A DNA stretch of 64,000 nt from Acinetobacter pittii. Its GTDB lineage: Bacteria > Pseudomonadota > Gammaproteobacteria > Pseudomonadales > Moraxellaceae. The translations under genes were made by a program, and so were the position numbers. Location: positions 3,410,001 to 3,474,000 of the forward strand of contig NZ_CP139286.1 in the NCBI RefSeq assembly GCF_034067285.1. Reading direction: 5' to 3'. Shown here in pieces: positions 38,607 to 47,617 of this stretch. Each line of letters begins with the position of its first letter. The first letter of the stretch is position 1. The notes under the pieces were generated by a model. That model did not search any database. It was not told where the DNA came from and saw only the letters and a list, made by a program, of their open reading frames with translations.

Positions 38607-40055
38607 ATGAAATTTACAACTTATACAACTTTTCCCGAACAGACATCTAATGAATCTTTGTGGGTTTTAGTTGATTCAGAACAGCTACAAAGCAATATCA
38701 ACACATATCAAATCAATAACCTAGAAAGCGTTCTTACTGCCACCCAATTTAAAGGCAACTTCAACGAAACTCTGCCTTTATTTGGTCAGGTTTCAAATCA
38801 ACCTCATAGCCAATTACTTGGCTTAGGAAAAACAGCTGAACTTCAGGCAGTTAAGCTCGCCAAACTTGCCCAAACTATTATCAAATCGACACAAAATAAA
38901 TTTAAGCATATCGCAATTGATATTGCTGCGTTACCTGTCGAATACCATTATTTATTCGCTTTAAGCTTAACTCAAGCAGCTTATGGTTATGATGAGTTTA
39001 AAACGAAAAAAAATGAATTTGTGTTACAACAGGTTGATTTAATTAGTTCAACAACGAGCCTTGATGAAAAGCAACTATCTTTAGTGCATGCAGTACAGTC
39101 TGGTCAATCGTATGCACGAGACCTTGGAAACCGTCCAGGAAACATTTGTTTTCCTGAATATTTGGCAGAACAAGCATTAGCTTTAGCTGCAGAATTCCCT
39201 GACTTACTCAAAGTAACTGTGTTAAATGAGCAGCAAATGGCTGACTTAGGCATGTATGCTTTTCTTGCGGTCAGCAAAGGTTCTGAACGTCCGGGCCGTA
39301 TTGTAACTCTCGAATACCAAGCTGGAATCGACCAAGCTCCTGTTGTACTTGTTGGTAAAGGCGTTACTTTTGATACAGGCGGCATTTCATTAAAACCGGG
39401 GCTCGGCATGGATGAAATGAAGTTCGATATGTGTGGTGCAGCTTCTGTACTGGGTACTATTCGTGCCCTATGCGAAGCAAAACTTCCGATTCATGTCGTT
39501 GGAGCGATTGCAGCCGCAGAAAACATGCCTTCTGGCAAAGCAACTCGTCCGGGCGATATCGTGACAACCATGAGCGGTCAAACTGTTGAAATCTTAAATA
39601 CCGATGCCGAAGGCCGTTTGGTACTGTGTGACACATTGACCTATATCAAACGCTTCAATCCAGCAGTGGTGGTCGATATTGCAACCTTAACAGGTGCATG
39701 TGTAGTCGCTTTGGGTAAAGTGCTCAGTGGTTTGTTCTCACCAGATGATGCTTTAGCAGCTGAACTCCAACAAGCGGGTGAGCAATCATTTGACCGTGTA
39801 TGGCGTATGCCAGTCATTGAAGATTATCAAGAATTACTTGATTCACCATTTGCGGATATTGCAAATATTGGCGGTCCATACGGCGGTGCAATTACGGCAG
39901 CATGTTTCCTTGAACGCTTTACACGTGAGTATCGCTGGGCTCATTTAGATGTAGCAGGAACAGCATGGTTATCTGGCCCAGCTAAGGGCGCAACAGGGCG
40001 TCCAGTACCATTGCTCATGCAATTTTTAGCGAATCGTGTAAATACGAATGGCTAA
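38607..40055 (+). CDS. pepA: Leucyl aminopeptidase (M17)
   Basis: A 482-residue cytoplasmic zinc/manganese aminopeptidase. Signature motifs are [17 protein letters not shown] (metal ligands and Lys) and [16 protein letters not shown]. In enterics the hexamer also acts as a DNA-binding accessory factor for XerCD and carAB control. Length is typical. The end overlaps holC by 8 bp. Next to lptF, as in many gammaproteobacteria. Confidence 0.96.
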   Translation: MKFTTYTTFPEQTSNESLWVLVDSEQLQSNINTYQINNLESVLTATQFKGNFNETLPLFGQVSNQPHSQLLGLGKTAELQAVKLAKLAQTIIKSTQNKFKHIAIDIAALPVEYHYLFALSLTQAAYGYDEFKTKKNEFVLQQVDLISSTTSLDEKQLSLVHAVQSGQSYARDLGNRPGNICFPEYLAEQALALAAEFPDLLKVTVLNEQQMADLGMYAFLAVSKGSERPGRIVTLEYQAGIDQAPVVLVGKGVTFDTGGISLKPGLGMDEMKFDMCGAASVLGTIRALCEAKLPIHVVGAIAAAENMPSGKATRPGDIVTTMSGQTVEILNTDAEGRLVLCDTLTYIKRFNPAVVVDIATLTGACVVALGKVLSGLFSPDDALAAELQQAGEQSFDRVWRMPVIEDYQELLDSPFADIANIGGPYGGAITAACFLERFTREYRWAHLDVAGTAWLSGPAKGATGRPVPLLMQFLANRVNTNG

Positions 40056-40455
40056 AGTTAGTTTTTATCTGTTTGAAACCAGTGAAGAACGGCAAGTCGA
40101 TAGTGCTTGCCGTTTATGCCGAAAGATTTTACAGAAGCATTCTAAAATCTGGTGGTATTGCCCAGATGTGCAGCTACAACAGACTCTTGATGAAAGATTA
40201 TGGGATTTTGACCCTGTCAGCTTTATTACACATGGGGTTGATCAAGCTGAGGCTGCTGTATGTATTTCGGCTAAACAACCACTTGAACAAGGCTGGTTAG
40301 TATTTAATTTTAACAATCATGCACTTGAACAAGTTGAGCATTTTAGCCACATTATAGAAATTGTTGAAAATAATGAAACAGCCAAGCAAATTGGGCGAGA
40401 AAAATTTAAAATGTATCGTCGTTTGGGTATAGAACCGCGGACCTTTAAATTATAA
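40048..40455 (+). CDS. holC: DNA polymerase III chi subunit
   Basis: A 135-residue clamp-loader accessory protein that links the replisome to single-stranded DNA-binding protein. The N-terminus [22 protein letters not shown] and [22 protein letters not shown] are typical HolC features. It overlaps the pepA stop by 8 bp, the usual pepA-holC coupling. In other species valS follows; here a gene of unknown function does. Confidence 0.93.
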   Translation: MAKVSFYLFETSEERQVDSACRLCRKILQKHSKIWWYCPDVQLQQTLDERLWDFDPVSFITHGVDQAEAAVCISAKQPLEQGWLVFNFNNHALEQVEHFSHIIEIVENNETAKQIGREKFKMYRRLGIEPRTFKL

Positions 40456-40493
40456 CGCGCTAAAATGTAAATACTGTTGAACCAAGGAGAAGC

Positions 40494-41132
40494 ATGGTGG
40501 CATTAAATGTCGGGCAAGATTTTAAAAAAAGATGGTTAAATGCGCCTGAAGCTGTCCGTCATTCCTATCAACAAGATCTGGCACGTATATGCGACTTATT
40601 AGAACCTCAAACTCCGATTCAGCTTTGGGTTTTAAATGATGAAAAAGCACAGCTAGAATCACAGCAAAAAATTGAAAAAGCTTACGCGGACCTCAAGGCA
40701 GAGCTGATTGAGCAAGCACGTATTCGTCGTCAGCTTGCTTTAGAGAAAGCACTTGCTGATAAACGAGCGTTAGAAGCGGCCTATGCGGCTGAATTGCAAG
40801 CCGATGAAGTTCGTAAATTTAGTGAACAGACTGAAGCACTTCAAGCCATCCGTAGCCAGTTAGAACAAGAAGTCGCAGAGCAAACTGCGCGTTATCAGAA
40901 AAACCCTGAAACGCCAGCAGTCAATTACTCTTCTGGCGTAAAACTTAGTATTACCGATGATCAAATCTTATCTGAGCTTGAAAGTTTACGCATTCGTTTA
41001 GAACTTGAAGCTGAGAGCTTAATTGAACAGTCTGTAACGGCTTTCCGAGCCAAGCTAAATTCGGCAGCTCAAGAAGAAATTGAATATATTTTAAAAAATT
41101 CTAAGTTTTCTGATGAAAAAATAGAAAAATGA
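40494..41132 (+). CDS. Unknown coiled-coil protein
   Basis: I do not recognise this 212-residue protein. It is rich in Glu, Ala, Gln and Lys. Residues about 50-130 form an uninterrupted Ala/Glu/Arg-rich helix likely to be a coiled coil (KAYADLKAELIEQARIRR onwards), and a second helical part spans 150-205. There is no signal peptide, membrane segment or catalytic motif. AAGGAG (40482-40488) precedes the ATG well. It lies 38 bp after holC and may be co-transcribed with pepA-holC. A structural or adaptor role is a guess. Confidence 0.8.
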   Translation: MVALNVGQDFKKRWLNAPEAVRHSYQQDLARICDLLEPQTPIQLWVLNDEKAQLESQQKIEKAYADLKAELIEQARIRRQLALEKALADKRALEAAYAAELQADEVRKFSEQTEALQAIRSQLEQEVAEQTARYQKNPETPAVNYSSGVKLSITDDQILSELESLRIRLELEAESLIEQSVTAFRAKLNSAAQEEIEYILKNSKFSDEKIEK

Positions 41133-41150
41133 AGTTTTAAAAGCCTCCTC

Positions 41151-41188
41151 TGTCATAAAAATGACACTTATATGTCACAAAATAGACA
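41151..41188. promoter_or_regulatory. Array of four alternating TGTCA/TGACA half-sites
   Basis: TGTCA (41151-41155), TGACA (41162-41166), TGTCA (41173-41177) and AGACA (41184-41188) are each separated by exactly 6 bp, so successive half-sites repeat every 11 bp, on one face of the helix, in alternating orientation. The array lies between two unknown genes, 76 bp before the start of the small one. It looks like a cooperative operator; the regulator is unknown. Confidence 0.5.
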
Positions 41189-41264
41189 TAAATATTATTC
41201 TTATAGATCAATTGATTATATGAATAAAAAGTGGTGTTTTTAAGCTAATTAATGAGGATAAGAA

Positions 41265-41483
41265 ATGGACATTCTGCATCAGATTTCAAAGCAAGTTGAT
41301 CAGCTTAATCAGGGTGAACAATGGACATTTTCAGCACAAGAATTTTATATGAGTCATAACGACTTTAATTCTTTATCTATCTTACTTACACGAGAGTCTG
41401 AAAAAGGTAAGTTTACGATTACTCGTACCCAACATCATAAAACTTGGGTGGGTACAGATTCAGTTACTCTCACCAAGCATTAA
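41265..41483 (+). CDS. Unknown small protein (72 aa)
   Basis: A 72-residue soluble protein (MDILHQISKQVDQLNQGEQW) that I do not recognise. It has an amphipathic N-terminal helix and a C-terminal beta-rich stretch (GKFTITRTQHHKTWVGTDSVTLTKH). A good GAGG site (41254-41257) 7 nt before the ATG, an operator-like array upstream, and a clean terminator downstream support a real gene expressed as its own unit. No function can be offered. Confidence 0.75.
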   Translation: MDILHQISKQVDQLNQGEQWTFSAQEFYMSHNDFNSLSILLTRESEKGKFTITRTQHHKTWVGTDSVTLTKH

Positions 41484-41493
41484 TGTTTCAAAA

Positions 41494-41526
41494 ATAAAAA
41501 CCGGAACATATGTCCGGTTTTTATTT
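41494..41526. terminator. Bidirectional terminator, small gene and ribE
   Basis: AAAACCGGA and TCCGGTTTT pair around ACATATG (stem about 41497-41521), with A and T runs on both sides. It serves the 72-residue gene and the convergent riboflavin operon. Confidence 0.9.
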
Positions 41527-41540
41527 TAATGAGCTAGCTT

Positions 41541-42200
41541 TTATTTTAAAAAGCCATTCTCAGCTAAAAAAGCCATACTAATATTTGACTCGGTTTTTTG
41601 CTCAGCAGCTTTATCGCCCAGCAATAAACGCTCGATATAACGTGCTAAAACATCAACTTCAAGGTTGACCTTACTGCCCACTTGCCACGTTCCAATATTA
41701 GTACGCTCCGCAGTGTGTGGAATTAAATTCAAGCTTAAAATATTTCCACGTAAGTGGTTAATCGTTAGGCTAATTCCGTCAACAGTTACAGAACCTTTTT
41801 CCGCTAAATATTTAGCAAGTTCTGTCGGCGCTGTCACTTCATAATAAATGGAACGAGCGTCTTCACGTACTACAGTAATTTCACCTACGCCATCAACGTG
41901 ACCACTTACAATATGCCCGCCAAAGCGCGTTGTCGGTAACATTGCCTTTTCAACATTGACACGTTGCCCAACTTTCCAGTTACCCAAAGTCGTACGGTTT
42001 AAACTTTCACGAGAAACATCAGCTGCGTACCAGTTGTCACCCCACTCAATCACTGTGAGACAAATACCGTTGGTTGCAATTGAGTCACCCAAATGTACAT
42101 CTGACATATCCAGATCAGTCTGAATACGTAAACGTACATCGCCACCTACACTTTGCAGGCTTTCAACTTTTCCTAAACTTTCAATGATGCCTGTAAACAT
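41541..42200 (-). CDS. ribE: Riboflavin synthase, alpha chain
   Basis: A 219-residue enzyme that dismutates two 6,7-dimethyl-8-ribityllumazine molecules into riboflavin. Two lumazine-binding repeats are visible (MFTGIIESLGKVESL and the second at HIVSGHVDGVGEI), with the SIATNGICLTV and SVTVDGISLTIN segments. It is also called ribC or ribE depending on the species. It lies 43 bp after the adenine methylase gene, which separates it from ribD. Length is normal. Confidence 0.96.
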   Translation of the reverse strand: MFTGIIESLGKVESLQSVGGDVRLRIQTDLDMSDVHLGDSIATNGICLTVIEWGDNWYAADVSRESLNRTTLGNWKVGQRVNVEKAMLPTTRFGGHIVSGHVDGVGEITVVREDARSIYYEVTAPTELAKYLAEKGSVTVDGISLTINHLRGNILSLNLIPHTAERTNIGTWQVGSKVNLEVDVLARYIERLLLGDKAAEQKTESNISMAFLAENGFLK

Positions 42201-42243
42201 GGCTCAATCTCCAAATCTTTTTACACTGCTTAAGTTGCAGCGC

Positions 42244-43536
42244 TTACCAAAGTGCGAGCTGTGTACTATTACCTGAGGTATCTACACCACCTAGCTCGGC
42301 GAAGTGGTAAAGCTGGCCTAATAATTGACGTAATGGTGGTCCTGACTTGGCATGAGTATCAGTAATCACAATAAACTCAAGTACGCGTGCACGTTCAGAC
42401 TGTCGTTGTTTACTCACTCGATAACGCGGAACATCTTGTGTTAACAAGGTGACTTTGCCCCGCTCTAGATTAGCCATAAGCAAATCTTTCGGCTCGATAT
42501 TACCATCAGTTGAATAGCTGGTCAGAATATAGCGCGCATTGATGGTTGAAAGTAATTTCTCATATGCATCTTTTGCATGTTTAGACGAGTTATATGGACT
42601 TGGACGCTCTTTACGCCAAGCTCTATCAATACCACTCTTATAACCTTTGGTATCCGGTGAAGGTAAATCAACCTGATCCCATAAAGTTAATGCATTTAAA
42701 ACGTGGTAATTACTACTATATGCGTGTTGGTTATATGGTGGATCCAGATAAGCAACATCGACTTCAAAACCACTCATTTGATTTGCTAGATGTTGTGAAT
42801 CTACACACCACATTTCAGCAGCCGGACGTTTACGATCACCAATCTCACAAAAACGGCTCGGTGTTAACCAAAGTAATGACTCAATTCTTTCTAGCGCAGT
42901 TTGAGTACGTCCGCCCCACCCTTGGTGGAAACTTTTAAATACGCCACTCGTATTACTAACAAAACTGGCTGAATAGAGCAATGGCGCAAGTAAAGCACTC
43001 ATCTCTACATCATTAATTGCACCTTGTGCCTGCCATGTTGCGATCTGCTGGCGAATTGCATCGATACGCATACCATTACGACGTTTAAAGAATAAACGGT
43101 CACGAGTTGGATCGTATACATCATCGTTCCGTGGACAAAGGTTATGCGTTACCCAACCTTTAACTTCTGGTAAGCGATTTAAATAGTCGATTGCCTTTTG
43201 ATAGCCGCCTAACTCTTTAAAAGCAGGCGCATCTACACAGGCTAAAATCGCATGATTTAAAGCATGGCTATAAGGCTCCCAGTCATTCGCAATCACACGG
43301 TAACCATTTTGGCGGGCTAAACGAGATACAACGCCACTGCCGGCAAAAAAATCGGCAAAAATTGGTGGATTCTTTTTCTTGCTATTCAGCGTCCCTGTAA
43401 TTTCAAGGGCTTCTAAAATTAGATGGAGCAATCGGCGCTTGTTACCCAAGTACGGCACAAGCTGATGGAAAAGATATTCGTCTGTCGTACGGGCTGCATG
43501 ACGACGTTTGTGATAAACCGAAGGCTCTGAATTCAT
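42244..43536 (-). CDS. aamA: Orphan DNA adenine methyltransferase (AamA-like)
   Basis: A 430-residue N6-adenine DNA methyltransferase of the D12 class. PYLGNKRRLL (about 28-37) and DFFAGSG (62-68) form the SAM site. The catalytic motif IV is DPPY (265-268). No restriction enzyme is nearby, so it acts as an orphan. It is placed inside the riboflavin operon: its start overlaps the ribD stop by 4 bp and ribE follows. It matches my memory of the A. baumannii ATCC 17978 enzyme AamA (A1S_0222), reported to have adenine methylase activity. Its recognition sequence cannot be derived here. Confidence 0.88.
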   Translation of the reverse strand: MNSEPSVYHKRRHAARTTDEYLFHQLVPYLGNKRRLLHLILEALEITGTLNSKKKNPPIFADFFAGSGVVSRLARQNGYRVIANDWEPYSHALNHAILACVDAPAFKELGGYQKAIDYLNRLPEVKGWVTHNLCPRNDDVYDPTRDRLFFKRRNGMRIDAIRQQIATWQAQGAINDVEMSALLAPLLYSASFVSNTSGVFKSFHQGWGGRTQTALERIESLLWLTPSRFCEIGDRKRPAAEMWCVDSQHLANQMSGFEVDVAYLDPPYNQHAYSSNYHVLNALTLWDQVDLPSPDTKGYKSGIDRAWRKERPSPYNSSKHAKDAYEKLLSTINARYILTSYSTDGNIEPKDLLMANLERGKVTLLTQDVPRYRVSKQRQSERARVLEFIVITDTHAKSGPPLRQLLGQLYHFAELGGVDTSGNSTQLALW

Positions 43537-44618
43537 ACTTTCTCTTGCGTAGGGATTAACCTTAAGCGTATATCTTGATCAATTTGTGTCACATCAAGAA
43601 GTGTAAAACGAAGTTGCTCTGCCATATATTCAAATTCTGCATTGAACATGGCCCTTGCACTTTTCCCCAATAATGTCGGGGCAATATAACTAATCAATTC
43701 GTCCACCAAACCTTCTTGCAAAAAGGCAGTAGACAATGTTGCGCCAGCTTCAACCAACACATCATAAATTTGATGTTGCTTAGATAGGGTCTGTAACAGC
43801 ATTTTTAAAGGCTGAATTTCTAATTGTATCACGCCTAAATCAGCAAGTTCTTGACGATACGGCCCCATCACCATCACAGTTTCAGGATTCTCTAAGATTT
43901 TAGCGTTAAGTGACAAACGTCCTTGGCGATCTAAAACAACACGTTTTGGCTGAGCAACCGTCTCGATATCAAAATTACGGAGTAAACGCACGTTAAGCTG
44001 ACAATCATCTGCAATCACAGTTTCAATGCCAGTAATTACAGCGCCTGAAATCGCACGCCAATGTTGTACATCTTGACGGGCAGCAGCACCGGTAATCCAC
44101 TTCGACTCACCTGATGCCATTGCAGTACGGCCATCTAAACTTGAAGCGACTTTTAAACGTACATAAGGCATGCCTGTAGACATTGCTTTTAAAAAGCCTT
44201 GATTAAGTTTTGATGCTAAATCTTCACAAATGCCAACTTCAACTTCAATTCCGGCATTTTTTAAAATCTGAACGCCCTTCCCTGCAACCAGTGGATTTGG
44301 ATCAGGACAAGCGACCACTACTTTTTTAACTTGGGCTTTCACCAATGCTTCGGCACAAGGAGGAGTTCTGCCATAGTGCGCACACGGTTCAAGCGTAACG
44401 TAAGCCGTTGCGCCTTGCGCATGTTCACCCGCCTCGCGTAAGGCAAAAACCTCAGCGTGTGGTTGACCTGCTTTAGGATGAAAACCTTCACCAATTAACT
44501 GATCATCTTTGACAATGACACACCCAACATTTGGATTAGGCTTGGTCGAATATAGTCCTCGTTTGGCAAGTTCAATGGCTTGCTGCATCCAATACTGATC
44601 TTGTTTCAACTCAGACAT
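43533..44618 (-). CDS. ribD: Bifunctional riboflavin deaminase/reductase
   Basis: A 361-residue enzyme. The N-terminal cytidine-deaminase-like domain has PHAEVFAL and TLEPCAHYGRTPPCAEAL for zinc. The C-terminal reductase domain begins near residue 145 (PYVRLKVASSLDGRTAM). It carries out the second and third steps after GTP cyclohydrolase II. It lies 15 bp after nrdR, the widespread nrdR-ribD pairing, and overlaps the methylase gene by 4 bp. Confidence 0.97.
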   Translation of the reverse strand: MSELKQDQYWMQQAIELAKRGLYSTKPNPNVGCVIVKDDQLIGEGFHPKAGQPHAEVFALREAGEHAQGATAYVTLEPCAHYGRTPPCAEALVKAQVKKVVVACPDPNPLVAGKGVQILKNAGIEVEVGICEDLASKLNQGFLKAMSTGMPYVRLKVASSLDGRTAMASGESKWITGAAARQDVQHWRAISGAVITGIETVIADDCQLNVRLLRNFDIETVAQPKRVVLDRQGRLSLNAKILENPETVMVMGPYRQELADLGVIQLEIQPLKMLLQTLSKQHQIYDVLVEAGATLSTAFLQEGLVDELISYIAPTLLGKSARAMFNAEFEYMAEQLRFTLLDVTQIDQDIRLRLIPTQEKV

Positions 44619-44633
44619 AAAAATCTCAAATGA

Positions 44634-45092
44634 TTAGTGTTCACGTTGCTGCATTTGCTCTATTTGACGGCGAAATGCTTCAACATCCTGAAAATCTTGA
44701 TAGACAGAGGCAAATCGGACATAAGCAACATGGTCAAGGGCAAATAAAGATTGCATGACGATTTCGCCAATTGTTCTAGATTTCACATCGCGCTCACCTA
44801 AACGACGAATCTGCAACTGAATATCACTTAAAACTGTTTCGATCTGCTCTTGTGTGACTGGACGTTTTTGCAACGCATGCATTAACGAACGACGCAATTT
44901 GGCCTCATCGAAGGGTTCATTTTTTCCATTCGATTTGATCACACGGGGCATTACCACTTCATAGCTTTCAAAAGTGGTAAAACGTTCACCGCAACTTACA
45001 CACTCACGACGTCGACGAATCTGACAGCCTTCGGCGGCTAAACGTGAATCGATGACTTTACTATCTGCGGCGTTGCAAAATGGACAATGCAT
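44634..45092 (-). CDS. nrdR: Ribonucleotide reductase regulator NrdR
   Basis: A 152-residue repressor of ribonucleotide reductase genes. The zinc ribbon CPFCN...CVSCGERF (residues 3-36) binds DNA, and an ATP-cone (about 49-139, starting [21 protein letters not shown]) senses ATP/dATP. It heads the nrdR-ribD-aamA-ribE series. Its target NrdR boxes are not in this window as far as I can see. Confidence 0.97.
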
Positions 45093-45169
45093 AGCGGACT
45101 TATAGGGTCGATTACTTTGACCTAGTGTAGCAAAATTTCCACACTTACAGAACCAGCATTCTTCGAGAC

Positions 45170-45231
45170 AAAAAAACAGTCCTGAGCAAGATCAAAGCAT
45201 CACTTTGATCACAGCGCAAGACTGTTCTTTT
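45170..45231 (-). terminator. Terminator of glnK-amtB
   Basis: A long imperfect hairpin: ACAGTC (45176-45181) with GACTGT (45220-45225), and an inner GATCAAAG (45190-45197) with CTTTGATC (45203-45210). It has a seven-base A run on the plus strand, that is a T run after the minus-strand stem. It may also act towards nrdR. Confidence 0.8.
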
Positions 45232-45255
45232 AAGACAGCAGATTATTAATGATGA

Positions 45256-46650
45256 TTATTCAATACGTTCGCCATGTTGGCTTAAATCCAGACCCATACG
45301 CTCATCATCAGCATTCACACGGATACCAATTACAAGATCAATCACTTTAAGAATAACGAAAGTCGCGATCCCGCTGTAAACCATAGTTGCCAATACGCCT
45401 TCAACTTGTACCCATAATTGGCCAGCGAATGTTGGCGCTAATGTAACGTTGGCAGCTTTAATAATTTCGTCACTGTAGAATACGCCAGTTAAAATCGCAC
45501 CGACAATACCACCTACCGCATGCAAACCAAACGCATCTAAAGCATCATCGGCTTTAAGTAAGCGTTTAAGTGCAGTAATACCCCAGAAGCACACAACGCC
45601 ACCGATAAGGCCCATCACTAAAGCACCGCCTACACCGACAAAACCTGCAGCAGGGGTAATCACTACCAACCCGGCTACCGCACCAGAAGCACCACCTAAT
45701 ACAGATGCTTTACCACGGATCATACGTTCAACAACTAACCAAGAGAGTGCGGCAGCGGCAGCAGCAACTTGAGTCACTAAAATTGCCATACTTGCACGAG
45801 CACCAGCGCCTAACGCACTACCACCGTTGAAACCAAACCAACCCACCCAAAGTAAACTTGCACCGATAACAGTTAAAGTTAAGTTATGAGGAGCCATAGA
45901 TTCACGGCCAAGGCCAATACGTTTGCCAAGCATATAAGCAGCAACTAAACCTGCAACCCCTGAGTTGATATGTACAACCGTACCACCAGCAAAATCTAAT
46001 GCGCCTGCTTTGAATAACCAGCCATCTGCTGCCCAAACCCAGTGAGTAATTGGCGCATAAACAACAAGTACCCAAATTGCAATAAATGCCATGAAAGCTG
46101 AATACTTCATACGGTCTGCAATAGAACCGCTAAGAATTGCAACTGTAATAATGGCAAAAGTCATTTGGAAAATAACAAAGAGACTTTCGGGAATTGTCCC
46201 ACTCAATGCATCAAAAGCCACTCCGTTGAGCATCGCTTTAGACAAATCACCAAAAAATGCACCTGTGCCAGAGAACGCGATTGAATACCCAGCAATCACC
46301 CACAGCAAACTTACTAAGATTGCAGCTGAAAGGCTGAACATCATTGTACTTAAGACATTTTTTTTACGTACCATACCGCCGTAGAATAATGCTAATCCTG
46401 GAATGGTCATTAATAAAACTAATGCGGTTGAAACTAAAATCCAAGAGGTGTCACCCGTATCAAGAGTGGGTGTCGGTGCTGGAGCTGCCGGAGTTTCAGC
46501 AACTGGTGCTTCTGCCGCGGTTGTAGTAGCTTGTGATGTTGATGCCGCCGTAACTTCCGATGTTGGCGTTGTTACAGCTTCTTCTGCCCAAGAGGCAGTA
46601 CCACCCAAAAGAGCGCCTGATAGACTGAGCGCCATAAGTATTTTTTTCAT
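45256..46650 (-). CDS. amtB: Ammonium transporter AmtB
   Basis: A 464-residue inner-membrane ammonium channel with an N-terminal signal peptide (cut near SWA-EEA), an Ala/Thr/Pro-rich linker to about residue 65, then eleven helices. Pore residues are seen in TGDTSWILVSTALVLLMTIPGLALFYGG, and the twin His in DAFGLHAVGGI and THWVW. Gated by GlnK. GGGGGA lies just before the ATG. The gene follows glnK by 57 bp and the pair is served by a sigma-54 promoter. Confidence 0.97.
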   Translation of the reverse strand: MKKILMALSLSGALLGGTASWAEEAVTTPTSEVTAASTSQATTTAAEAPVAETPAAPAPTPTLDTGDTSWILVSTALVLLMTIPGLALFYGGMVRKKNVLSTMMFSLSAAILVSLLWVIAGYSIAFSGTGAFFGDLSKAMLNGVAFDALSGTIPESLFVIFQMTFAIITVAILSGSIADRMKYSAFMAFIAIWVLVVYAPITHWVWAADGWLFKAGALDFAGGTVVHINSGVAGLVAAYMLGKRIGLGRESMAPHNLTLTVIGASLLWVGWFGFNGGSALGAGARASMAILVTQVAAAAAALSWLVVERMIRGKASVLGGASGAVAGLVVITPAAGFVGVGGALVMGLIGGVVCFWGITALKRLLKADDALDAFGLHAVGGIVGAILTGVFYSDEIIKAANVTLAPTFAGQLWVQVEGVLATMVYSGIATFVILKVIDLVIGIRVNADDERMGLDLSQHGERIE

Positions 46651-46707
46651 TCGTGTCCCCCAACCTCATTTGCGAGTTATTTTCTACTCAGCAAGCTTTG
46701 TGCCAAT

Positions 46708-47082
<375 letters not shown>

Positions 47083-47087
47083 TTATG

Positions 47088-47104
47088 TTCAATTTTCATG
47101 CCAA
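47088..47104 (-). promoter_or_regulatory. Sigma-54 promoter of glnK-amtB
   Basis: On the minus strand TTGGCATGAAAATTGAA matches the -24/-12 consensus YTGGCACGRNNNTTGCW at all but two positions. Spacing between the GG and the TTG is right. The predicted start of transcription is about 30 nt before the glnK ATG. NtrC control is expected. Confidence 0.8.
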
Positions 47105-47324
47105 TATTTCAAAGGTTGAGGGAAATGAATCTATTGCATGAACTTTCTTTATAACCTATTTAGTGATCAAGATGTAGATGAGCTATTAAAAATAAAATGA
47201 ATTTTCAGTATTGTTGAGTGCTGTTTTAATGTTCTATTTGCACTAAAAGAATTGAAACCTATATCCCGACTTCAAGCAGTGATAAACTGTAAACTATAAG
47301 GTAATACAACGCTTTGGATATTTT

Positions 47325-47552
47325 ATGTTAGAAACATTACTACAGGCCATTTTGGAACAAATTGATGAGCCTAAAAAAGATTTGGAAAAAAATTTACGTG
47401 CATTATTAAATGAAGCGGTCGAAAAGTTAGACCTTGTTTCTAAACAAGAGATTGACCGTCAAAAGACTGCACTTCAATCGGCTAATCAACGTTTAGAAGA
47501 GCTACAAAAACAAGTCAGTCTATTAGAAGAAGCCTTAAAGAATAAAAAATAA
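47325..47552 (+). CDS. ubiK: Ubiquinone biosynthesis accessory factor UbiK
   Basis: A 75-residue BMFP-type protein (membrane fusogenic/YqiC family). An amphipathic N-terminal helix is followed by a C-terminal coiled coil (KQEIDRQKTALQSANQRLEE). UbiK helps assemble the soluble ubiquinone-synthesis complex in gammaproteobacteria. It sits between glnK and comM as in pseudomonads. The 278-bp gap upstream holds the divergent sigma-54 promoter and no other gene that I can see. Confidence 0.92.
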   Translation: MLETLLQAILEQIDEPKKDLEKNLRALLNEAVEKLDLVSKQEIDRQKTALQSANQRLEELQKQVSLLEEALKNKK

Positions 47553-47617
47553 GCACCAACGTAGCGCACTTATACTTTACAACGATTAAAAATGAAGCAC
47601 CATAATGGAACAATAAG

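Noticed and set aside
41201..41260. Definite sigma-70 promoter for the 72-residue gene
   Set aside because: Several TA-rich -10 candidates exist, but none has a -35 at proper spacing.
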